The notes beneath the pieces were generated by a model. The model did no database searches, was not told where the DNA came from, and saw only the letters and a program-made list of their open reading frames with translations. From positions 164,390-228,389 of the forward strand of contig CAVWBB010000003.1 of assembly GCA_963753115.1 (NCBI GenBank): a stretch of DNA of 64,000 nt. Direction: 5' to 3'. The stretch is from Bog-473 sp963753115. GTDB taxonomy: Bacteria > Actinomycetota > Acidimicrobiia > Acidimicrobiales > RAAP-2. The position numbers were made by a program, and so were the translations under genes. Shown piece after piece: positions 27,774-38,785 of this stretch. Each line of letters starts with the position of its first letter. Position 1 is the stretch's first letter.

Positions 27774-29206
27774 CGGCGACGGCTCTGTCCCTCGCCGCTG
27801 CCATCCGCTCGGGGCAACGGTCGGCCCGTGAGACGGTCGACGAGGCGCTCGCCGCGGTCGCCGCGGGAGACGGCGACATCAACGCCTTCCTCACCGTCCT
27901 CCCCGACGAAGCCCGCGCCGCGGCCGACGCCGTCGACGCCACGGTGGCGGCGGGGAACGACCCGGGCCCGCTGGCGGGGGTGCCGGTGGCTCTCAAGGAC
28001 AACCTCTGCACGCGGGGCGCCGTCACGACGTGCGGATCCCGGATTCTGGAGGGTTGGCGCCCGCCCTACGACGCCACGGTGGTGGAGGCGCTGCGCGGTG
28101 CCGGGGCGATCGCGCTCGGCAAGACCAACATGGACGAGTTCGCCATGGGCAGCTCGACGGAGAACTCGGCGTTCGGGCCGACGCGCAACCCGCGTCACAG
28201 CGGCAAGGTTCCGGGCGGCAGCAGCGGTGGTTCCGCCGCCGCCGTGGCGGCCGGGTTCACCCCGCTCAGCCTCGGCTCGGACACCGGCGGCTCCATCCGC
28301 CAGCCTGCCGCCTTGTGCGGGGTGGTCGGGATGAAGCCCACCTACGGTCGCGTGTCGCGGTACGGGTTGGTGGCCTTCGCCAGCTCGCTCGATCAGATCG
28401 GCCCGTTTGCGACGACCGTGGCGGACGCCGCGCTGTTGTTCGACGTCCTGGCAGGACACGACCCGTGCGACAGCACGTCGCTGCCGTCACTGCCCGAGCC
28501 GACGCTGGCCAGGGTGCACGACGGCGTCGAGGGGATCAGGGTCGGGGTCTGCCGCGATCTGGTCGACGGCTGCGCGCCCGACGTGGTGGCGCGGGTGCAG
28601 GAGGCGGCCGACGCGTTGGCCGGCGCCGGCGCCAAGGTGGAGGACGTCTCGGTGCCCGAGTTCGGGTACGGGTTGTCCGCCTACTACCTGATCGCGCCGG
28701 CGGAGGCCTCGTCCAACCTGGCCCGTTACGACGGTGTGCGGTACGGGCTGCGGGTCGACGGTGATGACGCGGCGGCCATGAACACGGCGACGCGCACGGC
28801 GGGCTTCGGGGCGGAGGTCAAGCGGCGGATCATGCTGGGGACGTATGCCTTGTCGGCCGGCTACTACGACGCCTATTACGCGCAGGCCCAGCGGGTCCGC
28901 ACGTTGGTGATGCGGGCGTTCGACCGGGCCTATGAGTCCTTCGACGTGTTGCTCGGCGCGACGGCGCCGACGACGGCGTTCGATCTCGGGGCGAAGGTGG
29001 ACGACCCAATGGCCATGTACATGAACGATGTGTGCACCATTCCGTCGAACCTCTCGGGGCATCCCGCCGTGTCCGTGCCGTTCGGGGCGGGCGCCGACGG
29101 GCTGCCGGTGGGTGTCCAGGTGCTGGCCCCCGCGCTGCAGGAGGCCCTGCTGTTCCGGGTGGCCCAGGTGGTCGAGGACCACGCGCCGACGGGGGCGGGC
29201 GCATGA
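27770..29206 (+). CDS. gatA: Asp-tRNA(Asn)/Glu-tRNA(Gln) amidotransferase subunit A
   Basis: 478 residues of amidase-signature family. The catalytic Lys is in PVALKDNLCTRG, and the cis-Ser and nucleophilic Ser in KVPGGSSGGSAAAVAAG. The TSTENSAFG-type loop (GSSTENSAFGPTRNP) identifies GatA among amidases. It hydrolyses glutamine and channels ammonia to GatB. ATGA overlaps on both sides couple it to gatC and gatB. Confidence 0.95.
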   Translation: MTATALSLAAAIRSGQRSARETVDEALAAVAAGDGDINAFLTVLPDEARAAADAVDATVAAGNDPGPLAGVPVALKDNLCTRGAVTTCGSRILEGWRPPYDATVVEALRGAGAIALGKTNMDEFAMGSSTENSAFGPTRNPRHSGKVPGGSSGGSAAAVAAGFTPLSLGSDTGGSIRQPAALCGVVGMKPTYGRVSRYGLVAFASSLDQIGPFATTVADAALLFDVLAGHDPCDSTSLPSLPEPTLARVHDGVEGIRVGVCRDLVDGCAPDVVARVQEAADALAGAGAKVEDVSVPEFGYGLSAYYLIAPAEASSNLARYDGVRYGLRVDGDDAAAMNTATRTAGFGAEVKRRIMLGTYALSAGYYDAYYAQAQRVRTLVMRAFDRAYESFDVLLGATAPTTAFDLGAKVDDPMAMYMNDVCTIPSNLSGHPAVSVPFGAGADGLPVGVQVLAPALQEALLFRVAQVVEDHAPTGAGA

Positions 29207-30636
29207 GCACGGAATGGGAACTGGTGGTCGGGCTCGAGGTGCACTGCGAGCTGAAGACGGCGACGAAGCTCTTCTGCGGGTGCCGCAACGCATTCGGCGA
29301 CGAGCCCAACGTGAACATCTGTCCGGTGTGCCTCGGTTTGCCGGGCTCGCTGCCCGTCCTCAATGAGCAGGCCGTCGATTTCGCCATGCGCATTGGGGCG
29401 GCGCTGCATTGCGAGATCCGACCGTCCGTGTTCGCCCGGAAGAACTACTTCTACCCGGACCAGGCGAAGGACTATCAGATCAGCCAATACGACCTCCCGC
29501 TCAACATCGACGGGTGGCTCGAGCTCCCCGACGGGTTCCGGGTCGGCGTGACGCGGGCGCATATGGAAGAGGACACGGGAAAGCTCACCCACGTCGGGGC
29601 GAGCGGTCGTATCAACGCGGCTCACCACGCGCTGGTCGACTACAACCGCTCGGGAGTCCCGCTGGTCGAGATCGTGAGCGAGCCCGACATCCGCACGGTC
29701 GCCCAGGCGCGGGCCTACGCCGCCGAGCTGCGGGGGATCCTCATGGCGACCGGCGCGTCGGACGGACGGATGGAGGAGGGCTCCATGCGGGTGGACGCCA
29801 ATGTCTCGGTCCGGCCGGTTGGAAGTGATGCCTTCGGCACCCGATGCGAGATCAAGAACCTGAACTCGCTGCGGTCGCTCGGTCGGGCGATCGAGTACGA
29901 GGCGGCGCGCCAGATCGCGTTGCTCGAGTCCGGCGAGAAGGTCCACCAGGAGACCCGGCACTGGGACGAGTCAGCGGGGCGCACGGACTCGATGCGCTCC
30001 AAGGAAGAGGCCAACGACTATCGCTACTTCCCCGAGCCGGACCTGGTGCCCTTGGCGCCCGATGCGGCGTGGCAGGAGCGGGTGCGGGCCGGGCTCGGTG
30101 CCATGCCGGCGGACCGGCGTGCGGTGCTGGCGTCTGCACTCGGTGGGTCACCGACCGATGCCGAGAGGGACCAGATCCATGCCGTCGTCGACCTGGGTCT
30201 CGACAGTCTGGTGACGGCTGCGGCCGATGGCGGGGTGCCCGTCTCGCTGGCCCTGGCCCGCGCCGCCAACGAGGTGGCGGCACAGAGCGAGGCGGGACTC
30301 GAGCTCGACCCGAAGTCGTTCGCCTCGGTGCTCGGCATGGAGTCGAGCGGTCAGCTCTCGGCGACCCAGTCCAAGGCTGTGCTGGGCGCACTGCTCGAAC
30401 GCGGTGGGGGAGACCCGACGGCGGTGGCCAAGGAGATGGGCTTCGAGGCCCTGGGGTCCGACACCTTGGGCGCGGTGCTCGACGAGGTGATCGCGGCCAA
30501 CCCCGACGAATGGGGTCGCTTCGTGGAAGGCGACGACAAGTTGATGGGGTTCTTCACCGGTGCGGTCATGAAGGCCACGTCGGGGAAGGCCAACGGCAAG
30601 GAAGTGGCGGCCGAGCTGCGCGCTCGGCGCGGCTAA
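29203..30636 (+). CDS. gatB: Asp-tRNA(Asn)/Glu-tRNA(Gln) amidotransferase subunit B
   Basis: 477 residues. The N-terminal cradle domain starts WELVVGLEVHCELKT with the zinc-binding CGC...CPVCLGLPG, followed by YPDQAKDYQISQYDLPL and HMEEDTGKLTH. The C-terminal YqeY-like helical domain includes EVIAANPDEWGRFVEGDDKL and GFFTGAVMKATSGKANG. It activates the misacylated tRNA with ATP and accepts ammonia from GatA. Last gene of gatCAB; the next ~270 bases hold no recognisable gene. Confidence 0.95.
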   Translation: MSTEWELVVGLEVHCELKTATKLFCGCRNAFGDEPNVNICPVCLGLPGSLPVLNEQAVDFAMRIGAALHCEIRPSVFARKNYFYPDQAKDYQISQYDLPLNIDGWLELPDGFRVGVTRAHMEEDTGKLTHVGASGRINAAHHALVDYNRSGVPLVEIVSEPDIRTVAQARAYAAELRGILMATGASDGRMEEGSMRVDANVSVRPVGSDAFGTRCEIKNLNSLRSLGRAIEYEAARQIALLESGEKVHQETRHWDESAGRTDSMRSKEEANDYRYFPEPDLVPLAPDAAWQERVRAGLGAMPADRRAVLASALGGSPTDAERDQIHAVVDLGLDSLVTAAADGGVPVSLALARAANEVAAQSEAGLELDPKSFASVLGMESSGQLSATQSKAVLGALLERGGGDPTAVAKEMGFEALGSDTLGAVLDEVIAANPDEWGRFVEGDDKLMGFFTGAVMKATSGKANGKEVAAELRARRG

Positions 30637-30906
30637 TCGCCGCCTCACGACTCACCTCTCGCCCGTCGCCCCTCGCCCTCGCTCCTCGTCCAGTGGGCGG
30701 AGGCCTGACGACTTCAGGTCCCAACGTTTCACCGGCGGCAAGGCACGTGGGGAGAGCTCATGGACTCCGAGCCCGTGGACGTCGAAGGCATAGGATCCGC
30801 CGGCCGCGCACCGTGGGAGCGATGAGACGGCGGTGGTGCGACTGGGACTCACGGCCGATGTGATGCCGCCGTGCCGCCCATGTCGGACCGTGGACTCTGC
30901 GGGCGC

Positions 30907-33169
30907 GTGACAGCGGACACACGGTCTGACGTCGGCAGATCGCTCGACGACGGTACCTTCCAGGATCGAGCCGGCGAGACGCGTGACTGGTGGCTGGCGA
31001 GAGGTGGTGGCCGATCGTCGCATGCGGCGTCGGCTATCGGCGCTGTCCCTCATCGATTTTGGCCATCTCGACGACATGGGATCGACACACTCGCCGGTCC
31101 CGGGGGAGCCGATCAGACCATCCAGGTGTGGTGGATGGCGTGGGCCGAGCACGCTCTCGCCCACGGGCAGAATCCGTTCTTCTCGAACTGGATCAACTAT
31201 CCCGTCGGCATCAACTTCGGGCCCAACGGTTCGATGCTCGCGACTCGGGACTCTCGTGTCACCGATCACGGCCGTCTTCGGACCCGTGGTCTCATGGAAT
31301 GTCCTCGTTCGCCTGACATTGTGCGCTTCGGCCTTCGCGATGTGCCTCTGTCCTCCGGCGCTGGACGCGGTGGTGGCCTGCGGCCTTCGCGGGAGGCCTG
31401 CTCTACGGCTTCTGCGTCTACCAGACCGCGCAGGCAAGCGGCTACGTGTTCCTCACCTTCGTGCCGCTGCCCACCACTCATTTATCTCGTTCTCTATGAG
31501 GGCCTGGTGCGCCAGCAGTGGAGGCCCGCCCGTGCCGGAGTGCTCCTTGCCGTGCTCTGCCGGCACAGTTCCTGGTGTCGTCGGAGGTCTTCGCGAGCAC
31601 GGTGCTGTTCGGGCTCATTGCGGTTGTGCTCTACCTGCTGGCCGAGCGGAGGTCCTTCGCCGCTCGATGGCCCTACCCAGGACGTTCGGCACGTGGACCA
31701 TCGTCGTCGGTGCGATCCTGCTGGCGGTGCCAGTGGCCTACGCGCTCTTCGGCCCGCAGGCGGCGAACGGAGCTCCGAACTCGGTCGTCAAGCTGTTCCA
31801 TGGCGACCTGCTCGGTTGGATTGTGCCGACTCGCTTCCAACGGTTCACCACTCCCGGGCTCACGTCCTTCAGTACGCAACACTTCGGCTCGTCGGCGAGT
31901 TTGTACCTCGGGCTGCCGTTCGTTCTGGCTGTTGCGGGCACCGTGTACTGGTTGCGCAAGCGAGGCATCGTGGTGCTGGCGGGCGCCATGACGGCTATCT
32001 CGTATCTCCTGTCGCTCGGCTCGACCCTCTTTGTCGGCGGGCTACGACACCCATGTGCCGTTGCCCTACGTCGTCCTGGCGCATCTGCCTTTGCTCGAGG
32101 GTCTGGACCCGCCACGCTTGGTCCTCTTCACGTGTCTCTTCGGTGGGGCGGTCGTGGCCATCGGGCTTGACGAGGCCTACCGACGCTGGCGAGACGATCG
32201 CACGTCCGTGGGCGTTGCCTTCCCGCGGCGAAAGCGGATCACAGGTCTGGTTGTCGTCGTAGCTCGCTGCTGGCATCATCGTCCTGCCTGCTCTCCCGCT
32301 GCAACGCTGAGACGGTTGTCCCGACCCCGGTCGCTCCGTTCTTCGACTCGCTCGCCGCGGCCAAAATCCCAGCGGGAAGCGTGGTGCTCGCCTATCCGTA
32401 TCCGAACTCCCCCTCCTTTCCCGGTGCCTTCGGCTACTCCTTCTCGCGGCGCTATCAGGCCATCAACGACCCCCTGCTCGGCCAGGCCTCTGCGGGTATC
32501 CCCTTCAAGCTGATCGGGAGCTACGGATGGCGACCGGACGGAGACACTGCGAACACCGCTGGACCGTCTCTCCTCGCGCCCGCTTCGGTGCAGGCGTTCT
32601 TCGACTTCGAGTTCTACGGCGTGACGACGACGACCGGGCAGGCCCACCTCCTCGTCACCAGGGATCTGGTCGCCGATCTCCGCGAGTTCCTCCGCCAGAA
32701 CGATGTGGGTACGGCCGTCGTTCTCCCGGTGGGCCAGCACCCGGCGGCCGTCACGTGCGCTCTTCACCGCCGCCATCGGTGACGCCGTCACGTGTGGGTG
32801 GCGCGACGGTCTGGTTCGATGTCAAGCGCCGCCTGAAGACCGTCGCGCCGAGCGCGGCACCATCGTTCGTCGCTGCTCCACCGGCGACGCAGGTCGTGAA
32901 GCCAACGAGTGGCGAACAGACTCGAGGGCCGCCAATATCTCGTCGCCGCAGCATCAGCAGGTCTCGGGCTTCGCAAGGTCGTCTTCCAGATCACGGGAAT
33001 GGGTCGTACGTTCCAGGAGACCGCGAACCGATTTTTGTACGGCTGGCTGGCGGGCTGGAACACCGCCACAGTGGCCAACGGGACGTACACCGTGCGGAGC
33101 GAGGCGTATGGCAGTGCCGGCCAGAGCAGCTTGAGCGCGGCCGTCGTCGTTCATGTGAAGAATCCCTGA
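30907..33169 (+). pseudogene. polytopic GT-C-like membrane protein with Ig-like tail, broken by a dozen frameshifts
   Basis: Paralogue of the gene at 36412, aligned by eye over its whole length. GTG 30907 starts VTADTR (compare VTSDTG in the paralogue). Then come ADQTIQVWWMAWAEHALAHG, NYPVGINFGPNGSML, SPITAVFGPVVSWNVL, LLYGFCVYQTAQA, VVLAYPYPNSPSFPGAFGY and the Ig-like tail VVFQITGMG ... ANGTYTVRSEAYG. Breaks lie near 31005, 31055, 31240, 31348, 31474, 31570, 31660, 32040, 32268, 32302, 32755, 32800 and 32925. Most are single extra bases, a few one base short, and each segment is free of in-frame stops. The intact protein would have ~750 residues and ~12 membrane spans. It is either a very young pseudogene or a badly sequenced gene. 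Confidence 0.7.
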
Positions 33170-33225
33170 CGTTGCGCGCTAGTCGTCGGGCGGCAGGCCG
33201 CGACGGAGGCGTCGCTGTGCGCGGC

Positions 33226-33834
33226 TCAGTCGATGGGCCCGATCATGTAGCGGTCGAGTGTCGGGCCGGCCCAGCGGGCGATCTCCGCCGGGGCGGCTGT
33301 CGAGATCGGCGGCACCCGGAGGATGTAGCGGGTGAAGGCGAGCCCCATCAGCTGCGAGGAGACGAGGGCCTGGCGTTGGCGGGCGAGGCCCTCGCTCTCA
33401 CCCTCGTTCGCCGGGATGTTGTTCCAGACCCGGTCGGCGACGAACTCGCGCATGGCGTCCGCCACGCTCGTCGACGAGGCCATGCCGGCCACGCACGCCG
33501 CGAACGACGAGCCCGTTCCCTCGGCGTGATCCCACATGGCGAGGAAGCCCGTGATCACGGCGACCCCGGCGGACGTCCCCGGGGTGGATGGGCGCTGGTG
33601 CTGCTGCACCGACCGGGGATCGAAGGGCAGCGCCATCGCGGCCACGAAGAGGCTGGCCTTCCCGTCGAAATAGTGGTGCACCAGGGCCGGGTCCACGTCG
33701 GCCTCTCGGGCCACCGCACGCAGGCTCGCCCCGTCGTACCCCTTGGCTGCGAAGACACGCTTGGCGGCCTCGACGATCTCGCCTCGGGTGTCCACGTTGC
33801 CGGGCCGGCGGCCGGCCGTTCGAGGGGCACTCAT
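33226..33834 (-). CDS. TetR-family transcriptional regulator
   Basis: 202 residues. The N-terminal helix-turn-helix reads GEIVEAAKRVFAAKGYDGAS then LRAVAREADVDPALVHHYF, the canonical TetR pattern. The C-terminal half resembles the TetR_C domain of actinobacterial efflux regulators (RDxxx ... VSSQLMGLAFTRYIL). It is divergent from an MMPL transporter with operator-like repeats between them, so it most likely represses the transporter and itself until a ligand binds. Confidence 0.88.
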   Translation of the reverse strand: MSAPRTAGRRPGNVDTRGEIVEAAKRVFAAKGYDGASLRAVAREADVDPALVHHYFDGKASLFVAAMALPFDPRSVQQHQRPSTPGTSAGVAVITGFLAMWDHAEGTGSSFAACVAGMASSTSVADAMREFVADRVWNNIPANEGESEGLARQRQALVSSQLMGLAFTRYILRVPPISTAAPAEIARWAGPTLDRYMIGPID

Positions 33835-33841
33835 GAGGGGT

Positions 33842-33886
33842 ATTCACCAGCGAAGAATTCTGTGCTACAACTCATCAGTGATGAAT
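33842..33886. promoter_or_regulatory. probable TetR operator pair
   Basis: TCATCA-G-TGATGA at 33872-33884 is a perfect 6-bp-arm palindrome. A related element (TTCACCAGCGAAGAA, 33843-33857) matches its complement at most positions. The sites lie between the TetR start (33834) and the MMPL GTG (33904), where a bound dimer would control both directions. Assignment to the adjacent regulator is inference. Confidence 0.5.
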
Positions 33887-33903
33887 CTTAGGGCGCAGCG
33901 GCC

Positions 33904-36187
33904 GTGAGTTCGCCGGATGGGGCGCATCTGACGCCCGGGGGCGGCGACGAGGTCCAGCCCGAGACCGTCCTCGGCCGCCTGGCCGGCGCCTGCTACGACC
34001 GCCGCCGGACCGTGCTGGCTCTCTGGGTCCTGGCCATCATCGGCATCACGGTCCTCTCCCAGGTCGTCGGCACCCACTTCGAGAACAAGTTCACGGCGGG
34101 CAACACCCCCTCACAGCAGGCCTCCGACATCTTGCAGGCGACGTTCCCCTCGAAGTCGGGGGACACGGCCGACATCGTCTTCCGCACGGCGGCACCCATC
34201 GACAGCCCCGCCACCAAGGCCGACATCGAAAAGGTTGTCGCCGATGTCGAGTCGCTGCCCTACGTCCAGAGCGTCACCAGCCCGTATTCGCCCGCCGGCG
34301 CCCACCAGATCGCCGACCCCAGCAAGGGCAACATCGCTTTCGCCCAGGTCCAGTTCACGACCGACACCGCCGACATCCCGACTGCCGCGGTGAAGAAGGT
34401 CATCACGACCGCCCAGGCGGCCGCGCACGACGGGTTCCAGGTCGAGCTTGGCGGCAGCCCGATCTCGGCTGCCGCCACGGCGGCGCCCGGACCGAGTGAA
34501 GGCATCGGGATCACCGCCGCCATCATCATCATGCTGCTGGCGTTCGGGTCCGTGGTGGCCATGGGCCTGCCCGTCATCACTGCACTGGCCGGCCTCGGGA
34601 TCGGCATCGCCCTGCTGGAGCTCCTCACCCACGTCCTCACCGTCCCGAACTTCTCTCCCGAAATGGCGGCCATGATCGGCATCGGGGTCGGCATCGACTA
34701 CGCCCTCTTCATCGTCACCCGCTACCGGCAGGGCATCTTTGAAGGCCGTGATCCGCGCAACGCGGTCGTCACCTCCCTCATGACCTCGGGCCGATCGGTC
34801 CTCTTCGCCGGCAGCACGGTGGTGATCTCGCTCTTCGGCCTCTTCCTCATCGGGCAGGCGTACATGATCGGCCTGGCGTCGGCGTGCATCGCCGCCGTCC
34901 TGATGGTGCTCATAGCCGCGTTGACCCTGCTGCCCGCCATGCTCGGGTTTGCCGGCAACGCCATCGACAAGTGGCACCTGCCCCGGCTGCTCCAGACGGG
35001 CGGCCCGCCGCCCGAGAACGGGTTCTGGTACCGCTGGAGCCGCTTCGTGCAGCGCCGGGCGTGGATCACCGGCGCCCTGGCCGTCCTCGTCCTGGTGGCG
35101 CTGGCCCTGCCGCTGTTCAGCATGCGGCTCGCCTTCACCGACGCCAGCAACGACCCCGCCTCCCTCACCACCCGCCAGGCCTACGACCTCCTGTCACAGG
35201 GGTTCGGCCCCGGGTTCAACGGCCCCCTCGTCGTGGCCGCCGCCACGCACGGCCCTGCCGACACGCAGACCGTCGACCGACTCCAACAGGCCATCGCCGC
35301 CCAAGGACACAACGCGGGGATCGCCTATCGTCGCCCCCGCCGAGTTCAACGAAGCGCACACCGGCGCCGTGATCGCCGTCTACCCGACGACGTCGCCCCA
35401 GTCGCAAGAAACCGAGACGCTCGTGCAGACCCTCCGCAACGACGTCATCCCGCCCATCACGAACGGCACCGGCGTCGACGCGCAGGTGGGCGGGCAGACG
35501 GCCGCGAGCATCGATGCCGCCAACTTCCTCGGCCACCGGCTCTTCATCGTGATCGGCGCCGTGCTGATCCTCTCGTTCCTCCTCCTGATGGTCGTGTTCC
35601 GCTCACTGGTGCTCCCGCTCAAGGCGGTCATCATGAACCTCCTCAGCGTGGGCGCCGCCTACGGGGTGATGGTGGCGGTGTTCCAGTGGGGCTGGGCGGG
35701 GCGCATCATCGGGATCGGCGAGACGGGACCGATCGACCCCTGGATACCGGTCGCCCTCTTCGTCGTGCTCTTCGGCCTCTCCATGGACTACGAGGTCTTC
35801 CTGCTCTCCCGCATCCGCGAGGAGTGGCTCCGCACGCACGACAACTCGCTGAGCGTGGCGGACGGCCTGGCGGTCACGGGCCGCATCATCACGGCGGCGG
35901 CGGCCATCATGTTCTGCGTCTTCGCCTCGTTCGTGATCAAGGACCCGCTGCACATCCTCAAGGTCTTCGGGCTCGGGCTGGCCACGGCCGTCCTGGTCGA
36001 CGCCACACTGGTGCGCATGGTGCTCGTGCCGTCGATCATGGAGCTGCTCGGGCCGGTCAATTGGTGGCTGCCGCGCTGGATGGACCGGTCGATCCCGACC
36101 ATCGGCATGGAGGTGACCCCGGCGCCACCGACCACCCCGCGTTCGACTCCAGCGCCGCCGTCATCGTCACTCCCGGCGCCGGTCTGA
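33904..36187 (+). CDS. MMPL/RND-family transporter (one frameshift)
   Basis: About 760 residues with the MMPL layout: TM1 (VLALWVLAIIGITVLSQVVG), a large extracytoplasmic loop, TM2-6 including IGIGVGIDYALFIVTRYRQG with the proton-relay Asp-Tyr pair, a second loop, and TM7-12 with LFGLSMDYEVFLLSRIREEW. Both DY motifs are intact. These proteins export lipids or drugs in actinobacteria. One extra base at 35326 breaks the frame in the second loop (GIAxIVAPAEFNEA). GTG 33904 is divergent from a TetR regulator across an operator-like region, which suggests inducible efflux. The Pro/Thr-rich C-terminal tail is not conserved. Confidence 0.85.
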
Positions 36188-36411
36188 ACGCGGCCGAGTC
36201 AGCGGGGAGCGAACCCGGTCGGCCCGGCCTGTTGCCCCCGTACTTTCCAGCGGATTCTCGGTAGACTCGCCGCGCCGAGGTTCCGACGCCAGGACGGAGT
36301 GATGTGCGGGGAGCAGGGTTCATGACTTGCTTGTTCCGTGTCGTGATCCTTCCCGTGTTGCGCGTGACGGGGGTGATCTCGAGCGCGACACCCGAGAATG
36401 ATGGGGAGACG

Positions 36412-38687
36412 GTGACATCGGACACCGGGCACGCGCTGGCGCCGACGGAAAGTCGTGAAGCCAACTCGGACGAGGATCCCGCAGCCGGTCGAGTGGGGAC
36501 ACGGCGCGCACACGGTGGTACTGGCGGCGATGGGGGCCCGTCGTCGCCTGTATTGCCGCGTACGGGGTCTTGGCCACTCTCGACTTCGGCCCCCTGAGCT
36601 CCCTCGGCCCTGGCCATATGGCAGGACCACGGAGTGCGGACCAAATCGTCGGGGTGTGGTGGATCGAGTGGGCGTACGCCGCGCTGGTCCACGGCCACAA
36701 TCCTCTCTTCACCGATTGGCAGAACTATCCCGTTGGCATCAATGCCGGGGTGAACGGCTCTATGTTGCTTCTCGGCGTCTTGGCCTCGCCGATTACGTTT
36801 CTGTTCGGTCCCGTCGTCACCTGGAACGTCCTCGAGTGGGCGGCCCCCTTTGTCTCAGCGCTCTCGATGTGCCTGGTGCTGCGGCGTTGGACCCGATGGT
36901 GGCCGGCTGCCTTCGTTGGCGGATTGCTCTACGGATTCTCCTCGTACGTCACCGCGCAGGCGGGGCACCTGTTCCTGGTCTTCGTGCCTCTTCCGCCCCT
37001 GTTCTTCCTGCTCCTCCACGAGAGCCTGGTGCGCCAACGATGGAGCCCGAAACGTGTCGGAGCACTCCTCGGTCTCCTGTGTGTCGCCCAGTTCTTCATT
37101 TTTGCGGAGCTCTTCGCCAGCCTGGTGCTGATGGGAGCGGGCGCGACGGTGCTCTACCTGCTGGCCAACCGAAAGCACATCTCCATTGACACGAACTACC
37201 TGAAGACGGCCAGCATCTCCGCCGCTCTGGTCGGCGCGGTCTTGCTCATCTACCCGATCTTCGTCACACTTTTCGGGCCGCAGCACATCAACGGGGTACC
37301 CAATCCACCGGCGGCTCTTGCCGCGCTGCACGGCGACCTGGCGGGTCTCGTCGTGCCGGGCTACCTCCAGCGACTGGCTCTTCCCGCGCTGCGTTCCTAC
37401 TACTTGCTCAACTCGGCGACGATGTACCTGGGTCTTCCCCTCATCCTGGCCATCGGCGCCATCGTCGTTCTCCTGCGCCGACGCGGGATCGTCCAGTTGG
37501 CGGGGGCTCTAACTGGCATCTCGCTGATCCTCTCTTTGGGTTCGCCGCTTTATGTGGGGAGGCAAGATACCCACCTCCCGCTCCCCTTCGTCGTCTTGGC
37601 CCATCTCCCGCTCACCCAAGGATTTCTCCCCACTCGATTCTCCCTCTACACGATTCTGTTTGGATCTGCGATTGTCGCCATCGGCCTCGATGCGCTCCAT
37701 CACCGCGTGGTGACTTCTCGTCGTCTGGGTGGGATCAGCCCACGCGCGAGGGAGCTCGTGGCGACTGGAGTATTGATGGCCGGCGCACTCGTCATTGCTC
37801 TCCCGACGCTGCCATTGCACCAACAGGCGTCGTCAGCGACGGGCGCATCCGAATTCTTCTCCAGCCCGGAGGCCACGCGGAACATCCCAGAGGGAACCGC
37901 GATCCTCGCTTATCCATACCCGGACGACCCCATCTACCCGGGCGCCGCCGTCGGATTCTCGTTCTTGCCGAGGTACCAATCCGTCAACGACGTCCTCTTG
38001 GGTCAGGCCGTTTCGGGGATGCACTTTCGACTGATCGGAGGGTATGGATGGCGGCCAAGTGGAGCACGATACGGGACCCCGGGCTCGAGTGTCCTTCTCC
38101 CCCAAACAGTGAAGGATCTGTTCGACTTCGCCTACTACGGTGTCGTCGAACGTCCTGCGCAGGCGAAGGCACTCGTCACGAGCAATCTGACCGCTGACCT
38201 TCGCAACTTCGTGCACAGGTATGACGTGAGCACCGTGGTCGCACTCCCAATCGGACAACACCCTGCGACCGCCACCACGTTCCTCACTTCCGCCTTGGGG
38301 AAGCCGTCACACGTGAACGGTGTCTCGGTCTGGTTCGACGTCGAGCAGAGATTGAAGAGCGGCGCGTCGGGACCACCGCCACCGCTGGTGGCTGCTCCGC
38401 CAGCGACAGACGTCGTGAGGCCGACCACGAACGAACAACTCACGGGCGATCGGTATCTCGTCGCACGGGCGTCGTCAAGCCTTGGGATCAAGAGAGTCTT
38501 GTTTCGCATCACTGGAGGCGGCGCAGACCCTCGGTACGCGAATGCGCGCCCGTTTCAGTATGGCTGGCTGGGAAATTGGAACACCATCACGGCGGCAAAC
38601 GGCACCTACACCGTGGAGAGCGTCGCCTACGGAGCCACCGGTCAAGTCACCACGAGTGCGGGCGTCGTCGTGCATGTGAGGAACTGA
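36412..38687 (+). CDS. polytopic GT-C-like membrane protein with C-terminal Ig-like domain (N-terminal frameshift)
   Basis: About 758 residues. The body (36570-38687) is intact: VWWIEWAYAALVHGHNPLFT and NYPVGINAGVNGS in the first extracytoplasmic loop, ~12 membrane spans, then a soluble part (LAYPYPDDPIYPGAAVGFSF) and an Ig-like domain ending VESVAYGATGQVTTSAG. The acidic loop and layout resemble GT-C glycosyltransferases that use polyprenyl-linked sugars, but no DxD-type site can be fixed, so function is a guess. GTG 36412 (VTSDTG) is proposed because the paralogue at 30907 begins the same way. This requires one missing base near 36508-36520. Without it, a TTG at 36570 is the only start. Confidence 0.7.
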
Positions 38688-38690
38688 TGA

Positions 38691-38730
38691 CCCTCGTGCC
38701 CTCATGCCCTCGTGCCCTCGTGCCGTCGTG
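38691..38730. repeat. five imperfect tandem copies of an 8-mer
   Basis: CCCTCGTG, CCCTCATG, CCCTCGTG, CCCTCGTG, CCGTCGTG in direct succession directly after the stop of the membrane protein gene and before the ilvD promoter. It is too short and without spacers, so not a CRISPR. It is probably a slippage-prone spacer. Confidence 0.6.
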
Positions 38731-38785
38731 GCGGCACCGGAGGAAGCACGCTCCAGTCGAGTGTCGGGGCCGCTAGTTTGGATCC

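Noticed and set aside
36188..36411. A small ORF starting near 36304 or 36324 as a separate gene
   Set aside because: Its frame merges with the proposed GTG 36412 start of the membrane protein; the part before 36412 has no protein-like features.
38691..38730. Possible CRISPR-like repeats
   Set aside because: 8-bp units with no spacers; only a short tandem repeat. No cas genes anywhere in the window.
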